Assembly: GCF_015666175.1 (NCBI RefSeq)
Contig: NZ_JADPIE010000002.1
Location: 372,001 to 436,000 of the forward strand
Length of the DNA: 64,000 bases
Direction of reading: 5' to 3'
DNA from: Halonatronomonas betaini
Lineage (GTDB): Bacteria; Bacillota; Halanaerobiia; Halanaerobiales; Halarsenatibacteraceae
Shown here: one piece after another, positions 25,991 through 34,852 of the stretch
Layout: the number at the start of each line of letters is the position of its first letter
Numbering within the stretch: the stretch's first letter is position 1
Made by a program: the position numbers and the translations under genes
Notes under the pieces: model-generated
Told to the model about the DNA's origin: nothing
The model's database searches: none
What the model saw: the letters and a program-made list of their open reading frames with translations, nothing else

Positions 25991-26482
25991 CTATTCAGTC
26001 CCTTCTCCATGGGCATAACGACTGGCAGCAGCAGAAGCTATTCCAGCAACAAGATCATCTAAAAAAGTATTTACCTCTCCATCTTTTTTAGTATCAAGCT
26101 CCTTAATTATTCCAATTTTTTCTTTATCAAGATAACCATAACTTGTTAAACCAATTGTTCCATATAGATTGACTATTGACAGTGGAATTATCTCGTCTAT
26201 ACCATAAAGACCTTCATCAGTTTCAACAATGCTCTGAAGTGGTTCCGGCAGCTGCTTTTTCTCAGCCAGTTCATCAAGTGCTACACCTGTTAAGATAGCA
26301 TGTGCCACCTCCCGTTTCTTTAAAACAGCATCAACATTTTTATAACAGGTCTCTAATGAAATATCCGGATCAAAAGGTTCTTGTAAAGACTTAACTAATT
26401 TTGCAATATCATTAATAGTAACACCCCGGTTCTCTAAAACTTCAATCGACTTATCATATAATTCCTTCATTGAATCATTCAT
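25991..26482 (-). CDS. Phosphatidylglycerophosphatase A-like protein (YutG family)
   Basis: 163 residues. Segments LENRGVTINDIAKLV, HAILTGVALDELAE, IDEIIPLSIVNLYGTIGLTSYGYLDK and the C-terminal FLDDLVAGIASAAASR match the soluble YutG/PgpA-like family of Firmicutes. It lacks the membrane spans of enterobacterial PgpA. Probable phosphatase; the lipid substrate is not proven for this subgroup. It lies 4 bp before mobA. Confidence 0.82.
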   Translation of the reverse strand: MNDSMKELYDKSIEVLENRGVTINDIAKLVKSLQEPFDPDISLETCYKNVDAVLKKREVAHAILTGVALDELAEKKQLPEPLQSIVETDEGLYGIDEIIPLSIVNLYGTIGLTSYGYLDKEKIGIIKELDTKKDGEVNTFLDDLVAGIASAAASRYAHGEGTE

Positions 26483-26500
26483 TCTAACACCCCTTCCTGA

Positions 26501-26956
26501 TTAATTATTATATTTAATAAACTCAATATTTGATTTCTTCAACAAATTTTCAGCAAACTTATCAGAATAAGAATTTTTAAAATAAATCTTTTTTACTCCA
26601 GCATTAATCAATATCTTTGTACAGATAATGCAGGGTTGATGAGTACAATAAACTATAGAATTCTCAGTTTTAACACCGTGGATAGCTGCCTGAGCTACCA
26701 GGTTCTGTTCCGCATGAACACCTCTACAGATCTCATGTCTTTCACCACTTGGAACTTCCATTTTTTCACGCAAGCAACCAGTAGATTCACAGTGTTCTAT
26801 ATTCATTGGTGCTCCATTGTAACCAGTAGCAAGCACCTTTTTATTTTTAACTAAAACGGCCCCAACTTTTCTTCTTAAGCAAGTAGCCCTTTTAGCAGCA
26901 AGTTCAGCCATCTCCATAAAATATTCATCCCAATCCGGTCTATCCATTAAACTCAC
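26501..26956 (-). CDS. Deoxycytidylate (dCMP) deaminase, ComEB-like
   Basis: 151 residues. Zinc-site residues are present as HAE (in VHAEQN) and PCIIC; the second zinc region typical of dCMP deaminases is visible as HCESTGCLRE. It converts dCMP to dUMP for thymidylate synthesis. ComEB in Bacillus is a member of the same family, but no com genes are near. First gene of the run leading to mobB. Confidence 0.92.
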   Translation of the reverse strand: MSLMDRPDWDEYFMEMAELAAKRATCLRRKVGAVLVKNKKVLATGYNGAPMNIEHCESTGCLREKMEVPSGERHEICRGVHAEQNLVAQAAIHGVKTENSIVYCTHQPCIICTKILINAGVKKIYFKNSYSDKFAENLLKKSNIEFIKYNN

Positions 26957-27015
26957 TCCCTCAATATTATAAATCCTGTTATTATAATACCATTATTTAT
27001 TCTATTATTGCAACA

Positions 27016-27049
27016 AAAAAAGCCTGTCCACTTAAGGGACAGGCTTTTT
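27016..27049. terminator. Bidirectional-looking terminator after the NCS2 permease gene
   Basis: A 13-bp perfect stem (AAAAAGCCTGTCC with its complement) and a 7-base loop; T-runs follow on both strands. It lies 8 bp past the permease stop. Confidence 0.9.
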
Positions 27050-27056
27050 AAATCTT

Positions 27057-28616
27057 TTATTTAACTTCTTCTTTTGATAAATTTTCAAGCTCATCTCGAT
27101 TAATTTCACAGAAAATAGGTTTAGGTTCAGTTAATTCAGGATACTTCTTATAATAAATACTGAATAAATAAATAACCACAGCCAGGACAAGATAACCAAG
27201 AGCAAATTCACTGGTTATCTGTAACTGAATTTGAGGCGCATGCATAAAACCAAAGGCAGATAGACCAAAACCGAATAAAGCTGTAATTACTGCTTTATTC
27301 CATTTTCTATCAATTACAAAGACCGCAAATGCACCCCAGATTAGACCAGTAAACATCGGCCCCTGGCCCAGTGCTTCAGCAGCAGGAAAAACTTCAGCAA
27401 AACCTTCAGGGTCTAAACTCTGAAATCTAGTTGCTATAAAATCTGAAAGATAAGGAAACATGGCAATAACTACTGCCGGTGCATGTCTAGGAGGGCTGGA
27501 AACAAAAGCCTGTCCGACCATTGTAATACCAACAAAAACTAAGATTGGAGCAATAACTGGTAATGGAATAATTTCTGCGACAAAACCAATTACACCTAAT
27601 GAAGCTGCAAGGAAAAATACAATACCATTTAAAATACTATATCCCCGGCCAGCTTCCATATGTTTGGCCCCAGTAGAAGCAATATAAACAGTCGTTGGAA
27701 AAACCCCACCGAAAAATGCACCGATCATAGTTCCAAAACCATCAGCAAGCTGGGCTTCCCTTACACTGTAATCATCACCACAGGCTGCCATCGCTTCAAC
27801 ATTATTCATAGTTTCAATTAAGTTATATATCTGAATCGGTATTACAACAGCAAGTAAACCAGCAGTCCCTCCAAATAAGTAACCTAGTCCAGTTAAAGGT
27901 GCTCCTGTCGGCATTGGAGGATAAAACCCGAGCTGATCTAATCCTTCTCTAATAGCTGAAATCTCTACAGCTCCAAATAAGTAAGCAAGGACTGTACCAA
28001 TAATAATTGCAAATAATGATGTAGGAATATTAAATGGCATCTTCTTTTTAGCTACAAGACCAATTATTATTATACCCATAACTAAAAGACCAACTATTGG
28101 CATTTCATAAGTTGTAAAGAATAATTCACCACCAATAAAAGTAAAGGCAACACCGGCTAAAGCCCCTAACATGGCAGCTCTAGGCAAATTTCTTCTAATC
28201 CAGGGGCCTATAATACTACCTAAAGCTTCAATTGCCCCACCTAAAAAGGCTGCAGCTGTTCCAATCCGCCAGGCCATTTCAGGATCACCGTCACTGAAAG
28301 TTAAGGCTGTGCCTAAGATTCCAAATAAGTAAATAAACATAACTGGCGTAGATATACCATAAGAAAGTGCCGTTACATCCTCTCTTCCTTCTTCTTCAGC
28401 TAACCTTCTTGCCATTCTCGCATAATAAAAATTACCAAATAAAACTGCAATTGCAGCTCCAGGGATAACCCTGCCAAAAACTATTGAAGCAGGAAAACCC
28501 ATTCCTAACATAGAAATTGCTATCACTGCAAAGTTTGCCAGGTTGTTCTGAAAAAGAGCAAAAAAGCCGTCAATGTCTTCCTTCTTAAACCAGGGATAAT
28601 TAATTTCTTTTTTCAT
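27057..28616 (-). CDS. NCS2-family permease (nucleobase transporter-like)
   Basis: 519 residues with about 12-14 hydrophobic spans. FALFQNNLANFAV at the N-terminus, ALSYGISTP and the later GAFFGGVFPTTVYIAS segment fit the NCS2 xanthine/uracil/adenine permease superfamily, nearest to the AzgA-like branch. Substrate is uncertain; no purine riboswitch is seen upstream. GGAGG precedes the ATG. Monocistronic, flanked by terminators. Confidence 0.82.
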   Translation of the reverse strand: MKKEINYPWFKKEDIDGFFALFQNNLANFAVIAISMLGMGFPASIVFGRVIPGAAIAVLFGNFYYARMARRLAEEEGREDVTALSYGISTPVMFIYLFGILGTALTFSDGDPEMAWRIGTAAAFLGGAIEALGSIIGPWIRRNLPRAAMLGALAGVAFTFIGGELFFTTYEMPIVGLLVMGIIIIGLVAKKKMPFNIPTSLFAIIIGTVLAYLFGAVEISAIREGLDQLGFYPPMPTGAPLTGLGYLFGGTAGLLAVVIPIQIYNLIETMNNVEAMAACGDDYSVREAQLADGFGTMIGAFFGGVFPTTVYIASTGAKHMEAGRGYSILNGIVFFLAASLGVIGFVAEIIPLPVIAPILVFVGITMVGQAFVSSPPRHAPAVVIAMFPYLSDFIATRFQSLDPEGFAEVFPAAEALGQGPMFTGLIWGAFAVFVIDRKWNKAVITALFGFGLSAFGFMHAPQIQLQITSEFALGYLVLAVVIYLFSIYYKKYPELTEPKPIFCEINRDELENLSKEEVK

Positions 28617-28735
28617 CTTCTACCTCCTATGTATTTTTTATTAAAAACTCCTTATGAACTATTATTCGCCATATTTTAAAAATTTCCTGCATAAAAGGGT
28701 TAAAAATTTAAATAATATTTTTAATATTAAATAAA

Positions 28736-28760
28736 AATAAAAAGCCCCTTTCGGGGCTTA
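28736..28760 (-). terminator. Terminator of the abrB gene at 28765
   Basis: AGCCCC (28743-28748) and GGGGCT (28753-28758) with loop TTTC, followed on the minus strand by TTTTTATTTTT. It lies 5 bp beyond the stop. Confidence 0.88.
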
Positions 28761-28764
28761 AAGC

Positions 28765-29004
28765 TTACTCAGTTAATTCTTTAATACATTTTTTGCAGAC
28801 CGGCTTATCTGAGAATTCAACAATATCCTCCTGGCTCTGACAGAATGTACAGGACTCCTTATATTTAGTTAATATAATCTTATCCTCATCAACAAAGACT
28901 TCCATTGGATCTTTCTTATTGATATCCATAGTTTCTCTTAGCTCTTTAGGAATCACAACTCTACCTAATTCATCAATTTTTCTAACTATTCCAGTTGCTT
29001 TCAT
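28765..29004 (-). CDS. AbrB/SpoVT-type transition-state regulator with C-terminal CxxC pairs
   Basis: 79 residues from the ATG at 29004, chosen because AGGGGGG lies upstream and the sequence then begins MKATGIVRKIDELGRVVIPKE, the canonical AbrB swapped-hairpin DNA-binding domain. The C-terminal half has CTFC and CKKC, a probable zinc-binding knuckle. A second homologue is at 46776. In Bacillus this family controls stationary-phase genes; here targets are unknown. Confidence 0.9.
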   Translation of the reverse strand: MKATGIVRKIDELGRVVIPKELRETMDINKKDPMEVFVDEDKIILTKYKESCTFCQSQEDIVEFSDKPVCKKCIKELTE

Positions 29005-29082
29005 GGTAATATAAATCCCCCCTAAAAAATAAATTTTTCTATTCGTTACATTAATTATACAACATTTAATTTTAAAATACAA

Positions 29083-29871
29083 TCAGGACAACTGATATTT
29101 CTTTTCTAAGATTTCATTTACAAACTCTTTAACAAGTTTTTCATTACCTGCGATTATCTGACCACTTTTTAAACAGGAATAACCCCCTGGAGCCCAGACA
29201 GTTCCTCCAGCTTCTTTTACAAGGATAGAACCTGCAGCCATATCCCAGGCATTAGAACGGGGCAAAAAGGCAATATCTATCTGTCCAGCTGCTGTATAGG
29301 CCAGATCAAGGGCTTGAGAGCCGATCATTCTTATATTACCAAAAAACTCTCCTAACCTTCCCAGCAGCCTCCGCTTTTTTACTGAATCAAGATATCCTAT
29401 ATATTCAGTGGCTATACAACATTCTACTAGATTAGAAGTGTCACCGACTGATATCTGCTTGCCATTTAAGAATGCACCACCATTTTTAACTGCTGTAAAT
29501 AAATTATCATGGTAGGGGTCATATACAACTCCTAATATAACCTCATGATTTTTAAATAAAGCCAGTGATACTGAAAAAAAAGGAATCTTTCTGAGATAAT
29601 TCATTGTGCCATCAAGGGGATCGAGAATCCAGAATCTTTTTTTCTCCAGACCAAAATTCAAATCTTCCTCAGACATAATACCATCATCTGGAAAAGCCTC
29701 TTTAATTCTCTCCCCTACAATCTCTTCAGCTGACAGGTCAACTGAACTAACAAAATCACCTGGAGCCTTCTGCCAGCGTTCAGGTCTCTTATCAATTTTG
29801 CTGACAATTAATTTTCCAGCCTGTCTTGCAGCTTTTGAAGCAGTTTCTAATTCCTTCTGTAAATCATTCAT
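29083..29871 (-). CDS. Inositol monophosphatase family protein
   Basis: 262 residues. Metal site 1 shows in MSEED, WILDPLDGTMNY is the signature, and AWDMAAGSILVKEAGGTV the second signature. It is a Mg-dependent phosphatase that may act on inositol phosphates, fructose-1,6-bisphosphate or NADP. AAAGGAG precedes the ATG. It lies 13 bp after the MATE gene and could be co-transcribed with it. Confidence 0.92.
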   Translation of the reverse strand: MNDLQKELETASKAARQAGKLIVSKIDKRPERWQKAPGDFVSSVDLSAEEIVGERIKEAFPDDGIMSEEDLNFGLEKKRFWILDPLDGTMNYLRKIPFFSVSLALFKNHEVILGVVYDPYHDNLFTAVKNGGAFLNGKQISVGDTSNLVECCIATEYIGYLDSVKKRRLLGRLGEFFGNIRMIGSQALDLAYTAAGQIDIAFLPRSNAWDMAAGSILVKEAGGTVWAPGGYSCLKSGQIIAGNEKLVKEFVNEILEKKYQLS

Positions 29872-29884
29872 ATTTTCAGCTCCT

Positions 29885-31246
29885 TTATATCTCCCTGGTC
29901 TGCCAGGTCCCTTTCTTAAACCAGCCCATTAAGATTAATAGACCAATAACTTTAGCAACAAAAATCCCCCACCAGACACCCTGCCTGCCAAAACCAAATT
30001 GATTGGCAAATATATAAGATAAAGGTATTTGAAATACCCAGAGTGTCAAAAGTCTGAAAAAAGTCTGAGGTATAGTTTTCCCGGCCCCATTTAAAGCACC
30101 ACTTAAAACTATCTGAGCTCCTAAAAAGGCAAAGGCAAAGGCAGAAATTCTAAGATATTCAGCGCCAATACTTATAACAGCGCTGTCTTCTGTAAATAAA
30201 CTGACAAGACCTGGAGAAACAAATAAAAATATAATAGCAACAATTAACATTGTACCAAAGGTTACAGCTGTTCCCAGCCAGGATACTTTATTAGCTTCAG
30301 AGGGTTGTTTAGCCCCTAAATGTTGGCCGACCATAATCCCAGTAGCCCTGCCCATTCCAAAGGCAGGCATTCTGATCACAGCAGTAATCCTATTGGCTAT
30401 CCCCCAGGCTGCCAGGGTCAATGTTCCAAACTCAGCAACAATAGCTGTCATCACAGTCAAAGCAATCGCCATTGCTGAATCTCCTAATGCAGCAGGAGTA
30501 CCTATTTTTACAATCTTTTTAATCATTGCCAGATCAGGATAAAAATCTCTAAGCTTTAATTTAATAGCTGAAAGATCCCAGAACATAATATAAATCCCAA
30601 CTATACCAGCAGCCAGCCTGGATAAAACAGTAGCCAGAGCTGCACCGCCGATCCCTAACTCTGGAAAGAAACTCCAGCCAAATATCAGAAAGGGATCTAA
30701 TATAATATTTAAAACAACAGTAAAAATTTTAATTTTCATCGGGGTTATTGTGTCCCCAATACCTTCTAAAACCGATGAAAAGATATAATAGATAAAGATT
30801 ATTGGAATACCAGAAACATAAATTCTAAAATATTCTAAAGCAAGAGGCAAAACCTCCTCTTCTGCCCCGATCAAAATAAACATATCCTCGCTAAAATATA
30901 AACCAGCTGCAGTAAAAACTATAGATATTAAAATTGCCAGAACAAATATCTGCCCGGTTGCTTTACTGGCCATTTTAGGCCGCTCAGCCCCGGTATATTG
31001 AGAGACTAAAGCCACACCTGCCACAGAAAATCCAGCTCCCATAGAATAAACTATAAATAATAGCGGAAAAGAAAGAGAAATAGCAGCTAGATATTCTGGG
31101 CCTAGCCTGCCTACCCAGAATGTGTCAGCTAATTGATACATCAAATGCATCCCCTGACCTATTATAATTGGCCAGGATAATTTTAATAATGTTGGCAAAA
31201 TAGGTTGTCCAATTATTTCCTGTTTATTATCGATAGGTGATTTCAA
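29885..31246 (-). CDS. MATE-family multidrug/cation antiporter
   Basis: 453 residues with 12 predicted spans in two related halves: GQGMHLMYQLADTFWVGRLG in span 1 and the corresponding AWGIANRI segment in the second half are characteristic of NorM/DinF-type MATE exporters. It should export organic cations in exchange for sodium or protons. The direct upstream neighbour is a single-span protein of unknown function at 20 bp. Confidence 0.92.
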   Translation of the reverse strand: MKSPIDNKQEIIGQPILPTLLKLSWPIIIGQGMHLMYQLADTFWVGRLGPEYLAAISLSFPLLFIVYSMGAGFSVAGVALVSQYTGAERPKMASKATGQIFVLAILISIVFTAAGLYFSEDMFILIGAEEEVLPLALEYFRIYVSGIPIIFIYYIFSSVLEGIGDTITPMKIKIFTVVLNIILDPFLIFGWSFFPELGIGGAALATVLSRLAAGIVGIYIMFWDLSAIKLKLRDFYPDLAMIKKIVKIGTPAALGDSAMAIALTVMTAIVAEFGTLTLAAWGIANRITAVIRMPAFGMGRATGIMVGQHLGAKQPSEANKVSWLGTAVTFGTMLIVAIIFLFVSPGLVSLFTEDSAVISIGAEYLRISAFAFAFLGAQIVLSGALNGAGKTIPQTFFRLLTLWVFQIPLSYIFANQFGFGRQGVWWGIFVAKVIGLLILMGWFKKGTWQTREI

Positions 31247-31266
31247 AATATCAATCCTTTCAAAAA

Positions 31267-31896
31267 TTAAATCACATCATCAAGTCTATTACGATTAATT
31301 CTATCCTCAATTATCTGATACTCATTAAAATTTTCATCAAATTCAGCTATCTCAAGATAGATATATTGATCATCAAGACTAATTGATTTAACTTCCTGAT
31401 ACTCTGTCAGACCAATAACCCTTCTCGGGTTTCCAGTCTCTATCTCAACTAAGAAAAGATCCCCACCAACTGAAACAGTTCCATAGGCATAGCCAATAAT
31501 AGCAAGTAAATAATCATCATTATACCACCAGATACCCTTTGGACTGTTCTGGGCTTCAATCTGATCAGCACTTAATAGTTCATTTAAAGAATTAGATTCA
31601 TAATCATATATATAAATCGAGCCAACAGTCTCCCATTGAAAAGGAGCGATAAAGGCCAGCTTATTGCCAGCAGGAGATATTATCGGTTCTGATGGCATTT
31701 CCTCTGATAAGGTTTCAACGCCTGTCTCCCTTTCAAGCCTTAAAAAAGAATCTTCCTCATAATCGATCATATCAGCTGAAATAGGACCAGTTTCTGTCAG
31801 ATCATCAAAATGATAATAGGCCAGATAAAAACCTGCCCCAAACATAATAAAAAATATAAGTAAAGCCAGAATAACCTTTTTAATCTGTGACTTCAT
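31267..31896 (-). CDS. Membrane-anchored beta-propeller-fragment protein, unknown function
   Basis: 209 residues. An N-terminal uncleaved anchor (about 8-28, ILALLIFFIMFGAGFYLAY) is followed by an extracytoplasmic beta-rich region with TolB/WD-like blades: ISPAGNKLAFIAP, GSIYIYDYES, GDLFLVEIETGNPRRV. Only three to four blades are present, fewer than a closed propeller. It precedes the MATE gene by 20 bp. Function unknown. Confidence 0.6.
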   Translation of the reverse strand: MKSQIKKVILALLIFFIMFGAGFYLAYYHFDDLTETGPISADMIDYEEDSFLRLERETGVETLSEEMPSEPIISPAGNKLAFIAPFQWETVGSIYIYDYESNSLNELLSADQIEAQNSPKGIWWYNDDYLLAIIGYAYGTVSVGGDLFLVEIETGNPRRVIGLTEYQEVKSISLDDQYIYLEIAEFDENFNEYQIIEDRINRNRLDDVI

Positions 31897-31923
31897 AAAA
31901 CTCCCCCTGAATATAAAGTTTAA

Positions 31924-31949
31924 ACCCCTGATATAATTTTATCAGGGGT
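31924..31949 (-). terminator. Terminator at the end of the repair/deoD operon
   Basis: ACCCCTGATA (31924-31933) and TATCAGGGGT (31940-31949) are perfect complements with a 6-base loop, 30 bp past the deoD stop. On the minus strand TTTAAACTTT follows, a moderate U-tract. Confidence 0.7.
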
Positions 31950-31978
31950 AAGAGAATAAAGCAATTAAAGCTTTAAAG

Positions 31979-32677
31979 TTAAGCTATCTCTAATGCTATC
32001 TCCATCATATCAGTAAAGGTTTTCTCCCTTTCTTCAGATGTTGTCTCTTCTCCTGTTACTAAAGAGTCACTAACAGTTAAAATCGATAAAGCCTCAATAT
32101 TATGCCTGGCAGCTAAAGTATATAATTCAGCGGTCTCCATCTCTACAGCCAGCACACCATATTCCTTCCAGACTTCATACCAGTTTCTATCGTCCTGATA
32201 AAACATATCAGAACTATAAATATTGCCGACTTCAACATCAACACCATTGGCTTCAGCAGTCTGATAGGCTGCCTGAAGAAGCTCATAGGTAGCAGTTGGT
32301 GAATAACTCTGACCATCAAAGCGGATATCATTCATCTTTGAATTACTGCAGGCGCCAATTGCCAGAATAACATCTCTAACATTAACCCGTTCGCTGATAG
32401 CACCACAGGAACCAACCCGCATTATCTTCTTAACACCATATTCCTGAACCAGTTCATTTACATAAATTGATAATGATGGCATTCCCATTCCTGAACCCTG
32501 GGCCGAAACCCTCTTGCCTTTATAATAACCGGTATAACCATACATTCCTCTAACCTCATTATAACATTCTACATCATCAAAATAATTCTCAGCGATATAT
32601 TTTGCCCTCAATGGATCTCCAGGTAATAATACTGTCTCTGCAATATCTCCTTTTTTTGCACCAATATGAACTGTCAT
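31979..32677 (-). CDS. deoD: Purine-nucleoside phosphorylase, DeoD type
   Basis: 232 residues, normal for the hexameric DeoD class. N-terminal [43 protein letters not shown] and the VEMETAELY substrate loop are all present. It cleaves purine (deoxy)nucleosides with phosphate. It is the last gene of a minus-strand series that begins at 42346. Confidence 0.96.
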   Translation of the reverse strand: MTVHIGAKKGDIAETVLLPGDPLRAKYIAENYFDDVECYNEVRGMYGYTGYYKGKRVSAQGSGMGMPSLSIYVNELVQEYGVKKIMRVGSCGAISERVNVRDVILAIGACSNSKMNDIRFDGQSYSPTATYELLQAAYQTAEANGVDVEVGNIYSSDMFYQDDRNWYEVWKEYGVLAVEMETAELYTLAARHNIEALSILTVSDSLVTGEETTSEEREKTFTDMMEIALEIA

Positions 32678-32701
32678 ATTATCTTCCTCCTTGAAAATAT
32701 T

Positions 32702-33586
32702 TTATTCAACAATCAACCTTAATGAATTATGAACTGAACTAATCTCTACTGGATAATCAGGCCCTCTTTCACCATCAATATCAGTATGCTGTTCTACATT
32801 ATCTCCAGTATTTTCTATATAAAAATAATCTGACTGGAGATGAATAATATTATCTCCATTGAGGTTTTTATTTATAAAAACCTCAATTAATGCATTGAAC
32901 ATCTCATATAACTTCCCATATTTTATTGCTATAAACTCAAATTTACCATCACTAATTTCAGTCAATGGCGAAAGCTCATTAAAACCACCGGCTCGACCAC
33001 TATTAATAATCAAAAATAAAAATAAATCTTCCTCAAATAGATCCTGGCCTGTATCAACCCTTAAGGCTAGAGGATTAATCTTAGGTAACTCCTGAATACC
33101 TCTAATATAATAGGCTAAGTTTCCAAGCCTATTTTTCATGTCATCATCAGTACTATGGGGGACATTTGTCAAAAACCCGCCGGCACAGACATTTATAAAA
33201 TAACTGCCATCGGCCTTTCCTGCATCAACAGGAATAATTCTACCATTATTAATTATATCATATATTTTGCTGGCTTCAGCAGAAAGCTGCATATATTCAG
33301 CAAAGTCATTAGAGGTTCCCACTGGAATTATATAAAAAGGTATATCAATCTCATTAATAAGCATACTCTCAATAACCCAGCTGACAGTTCCATCGCCACC
33401 GGCTATCATTATTATATCATATCTATCCATTGCCATTAAACTAAGTCTTTCAGCAAGACTAAAATCATCAAGTCTGATAAGAGTAAAAACTGCCTCATTC
33501 TGAAAATAACTGATTACATTATCCAGCTCAAATCTAAAATTACCATCACCTGATTTCGGATTATAAATTAATAATATATTCTTCAA
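32702..33586 (-). CDS. Diacylglycerol/lipid kinase (YegS/DagK family)
   Basis: 294 residues. YNPKSGDG at the N-terminus and IAGGDGTVSWV are the ATP-binding motifs of the DAGK catalytic domain, and VPVGTSNDFAEY-type IIPVGTSNDFA follows. It phosphorylates diacylglycerol or a related lipid with ATP. A GTSNDFA loop and a C-terminal beta-sandwich with DGERGPDYPVEI complete the fold. It lies 13 bp after the Eis-like gene. Confidence 0.9.
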   Translation of the reverse strand: MKNILLIYNPKSGDGNFRFELDNVISYFQNEAVFTLIRLDDFSLAERLSLMAMDRYDIIMIAGGDGTVSWVIESMLINEIDIPFYIIPVGTSNDFAEYMQLSAEASKIYDIINNGRIIPVDAGKADGSYFINVCAGGFLTNVPHSTDDDMKNRLGNLAYYIRGIQELPKINPLALRVDTGQDLFEEDLFLFLIINSGRAGGFNELSPLTEISDGKFEFIAIKYGKLYEMFNALIEVFINKNLNGDNIIHLQSDYFYIENTGDNVEQHTDIDGERGPDYPVEISSVHNSLRLIVE

Positions 33587-33599
33587 TAAATCACCTCAT

Positions 33600-34832
33600 T
33601 TAGAATTCCCACTCCATTGAAGGTTTTGGGATAGTCACAAATTTTCTATCCAGATCATCTAACAGCTCTTTAGGTGCTGAAAGTTCTTGATTAAGAGCTA
33701 GAACAGACGGCTTCAAGACTCCTAACCATAACCTGGAAAATGAATTGATATCGGCTCTTAGTGTTGGTAACTCGCTATTTCTAACATCTTTAATTAAAGA
33801 TTGTTCCCCTAACTCAAGCTGATAATTACCTGATAACCCCTGCCAGTCAGACCCTTCAAGATATCTCTCCAGAGGATCATAGAGTTCTAAATTAAACTTT
33901 AAAGGACTACCAGTAAACCTGGAAGCTCCAATTGCTTTTTCCAGATTTAAAATTCTAATCTGCCAGTCAGCAAACACCCTTGAATTATAACCAAACTTGC
34001 TATCAGACCTCTTATTCTGTTTCCTGGGATATTTAATATAATCCTGGAGCTGAATATCAGCAGGTTCTTTCATTCTGACAGCATAAATCTGATCACTTAA
34101 ATTTTTTAATACTGCCAGTAATTCAAGGAACTGCTTATGGTTTTCAAATGCCATAAATTCAACTCTTAAGGGACCGTGGCTAGAACCCTTATCCCGATCC
34201 AGCCATAAAAAATGAGTTAGTTCACCATCCTCATTATAATAACCAAGACCATAGGCCTGATCGGACCAGGCCAGCTTATCCTTAGAGATTCTGGCAGGAA
34301 GCAGGCTAACTGCCCCATGGTATGGTTTTCTATTTAAGAGAGCTCTATGAACCTCTTTCCAGTCATCTTTTGAAATCCTTGATGGTCTATCTGGATTTAG
34401 ATCGACATTTAAATATGATGGATCAAAAGTAAAGACATGATCATAACTCCCTGTACCATAGCCAAGATAGTTATAATAACCCTGTTCAAACATTAAAAGT
34501 CCAGAAACGGCAGTTCCCTGATGATAACTCTCAGTAATAGATTGAGTCACCAGCCTGCTAGCCAGCCCTTCTTTTCTGGCAACTGGACTGACAACAACTC
34601 CTGAAAGCCCGTGAAAAGATAACTTCTCGTTTAAATAATTTATCTCTCCAGGTATTCCAAAAGCAGTAGCTTCAATTTTTCCATTTTCCTCATAAACCCA
34701 ACAATCACTGGACTTCAGCATATCTTTTAAACCTGAATTATCCTCTAAACCCTTGCTCTTTAACCAGCCAATTTCAAACCAGAGCTCAACTATTTTCTTG
34801 AAATCCTGTTCTCCAGTACCTTTTCTTATCAT
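33600..34832 (-). CDS. GNAT acetyltransferase, Eis-like
   Basis: 410 residues, the size of the multi-domain Eis family: an N-terminal GNAT domain (SGVVVSPVARKEGLASRLV is the acetyl-CoA loop), a second GNAT-like domain with LARRKPYHG-type sequence, and a C-terminal sterol-carrier-like region (LELYDPLERYLEG). Members acetylate aminoglycosides or protein lysines; the substrate here is unknown. It follows recJ by 20 bp. Confidence 0.8.
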   Translation of the reverse strand: MIRKGTGEQDFKKIVELWFEIGWLKSKGLEDNSGLKDMLKSSDCWVYEENGKIEATAFGIPGEINYLNEKLSFHGLSGVVVSPVARKEGLASRLVTQSITESYHQGTAVSGLLMFEQGYYNYLGYGTGSYDHVFTFDPSYLNVDLNPDRPSRISKDDWKEVHRALLNRKPYHGAVSLLPARISKDKLAWSDQAYGLGYYNEDGELTHFLWLDRDKGSSHGPLRVEFMAFENHKQFLELLAVLKNLSDQIYAVRMKEPADIQLQDYIKYPRKQNKRSDSKFGYNSRVFADWQIRILNLEKAIGASRFTGSPLKFNLELYDPLERYLEGSDWQGLSGNYQLELGEQSLIKDVRNSELPTLRADINSFSRLWLGVLKPSVLALNQELSAPKELLDDLDRKFVTIPKPSMEWEF

Positions 34833-34852
34833 CTGAAAACCACCTTTCTATC

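Noticed and set aside
28617-28735. Purine riboswitch upstream of the NCS2 permease
   Set aside because: The conserved purine aptamer core and a terminator are absent from the 120-bp leader; the same holds before deoD.
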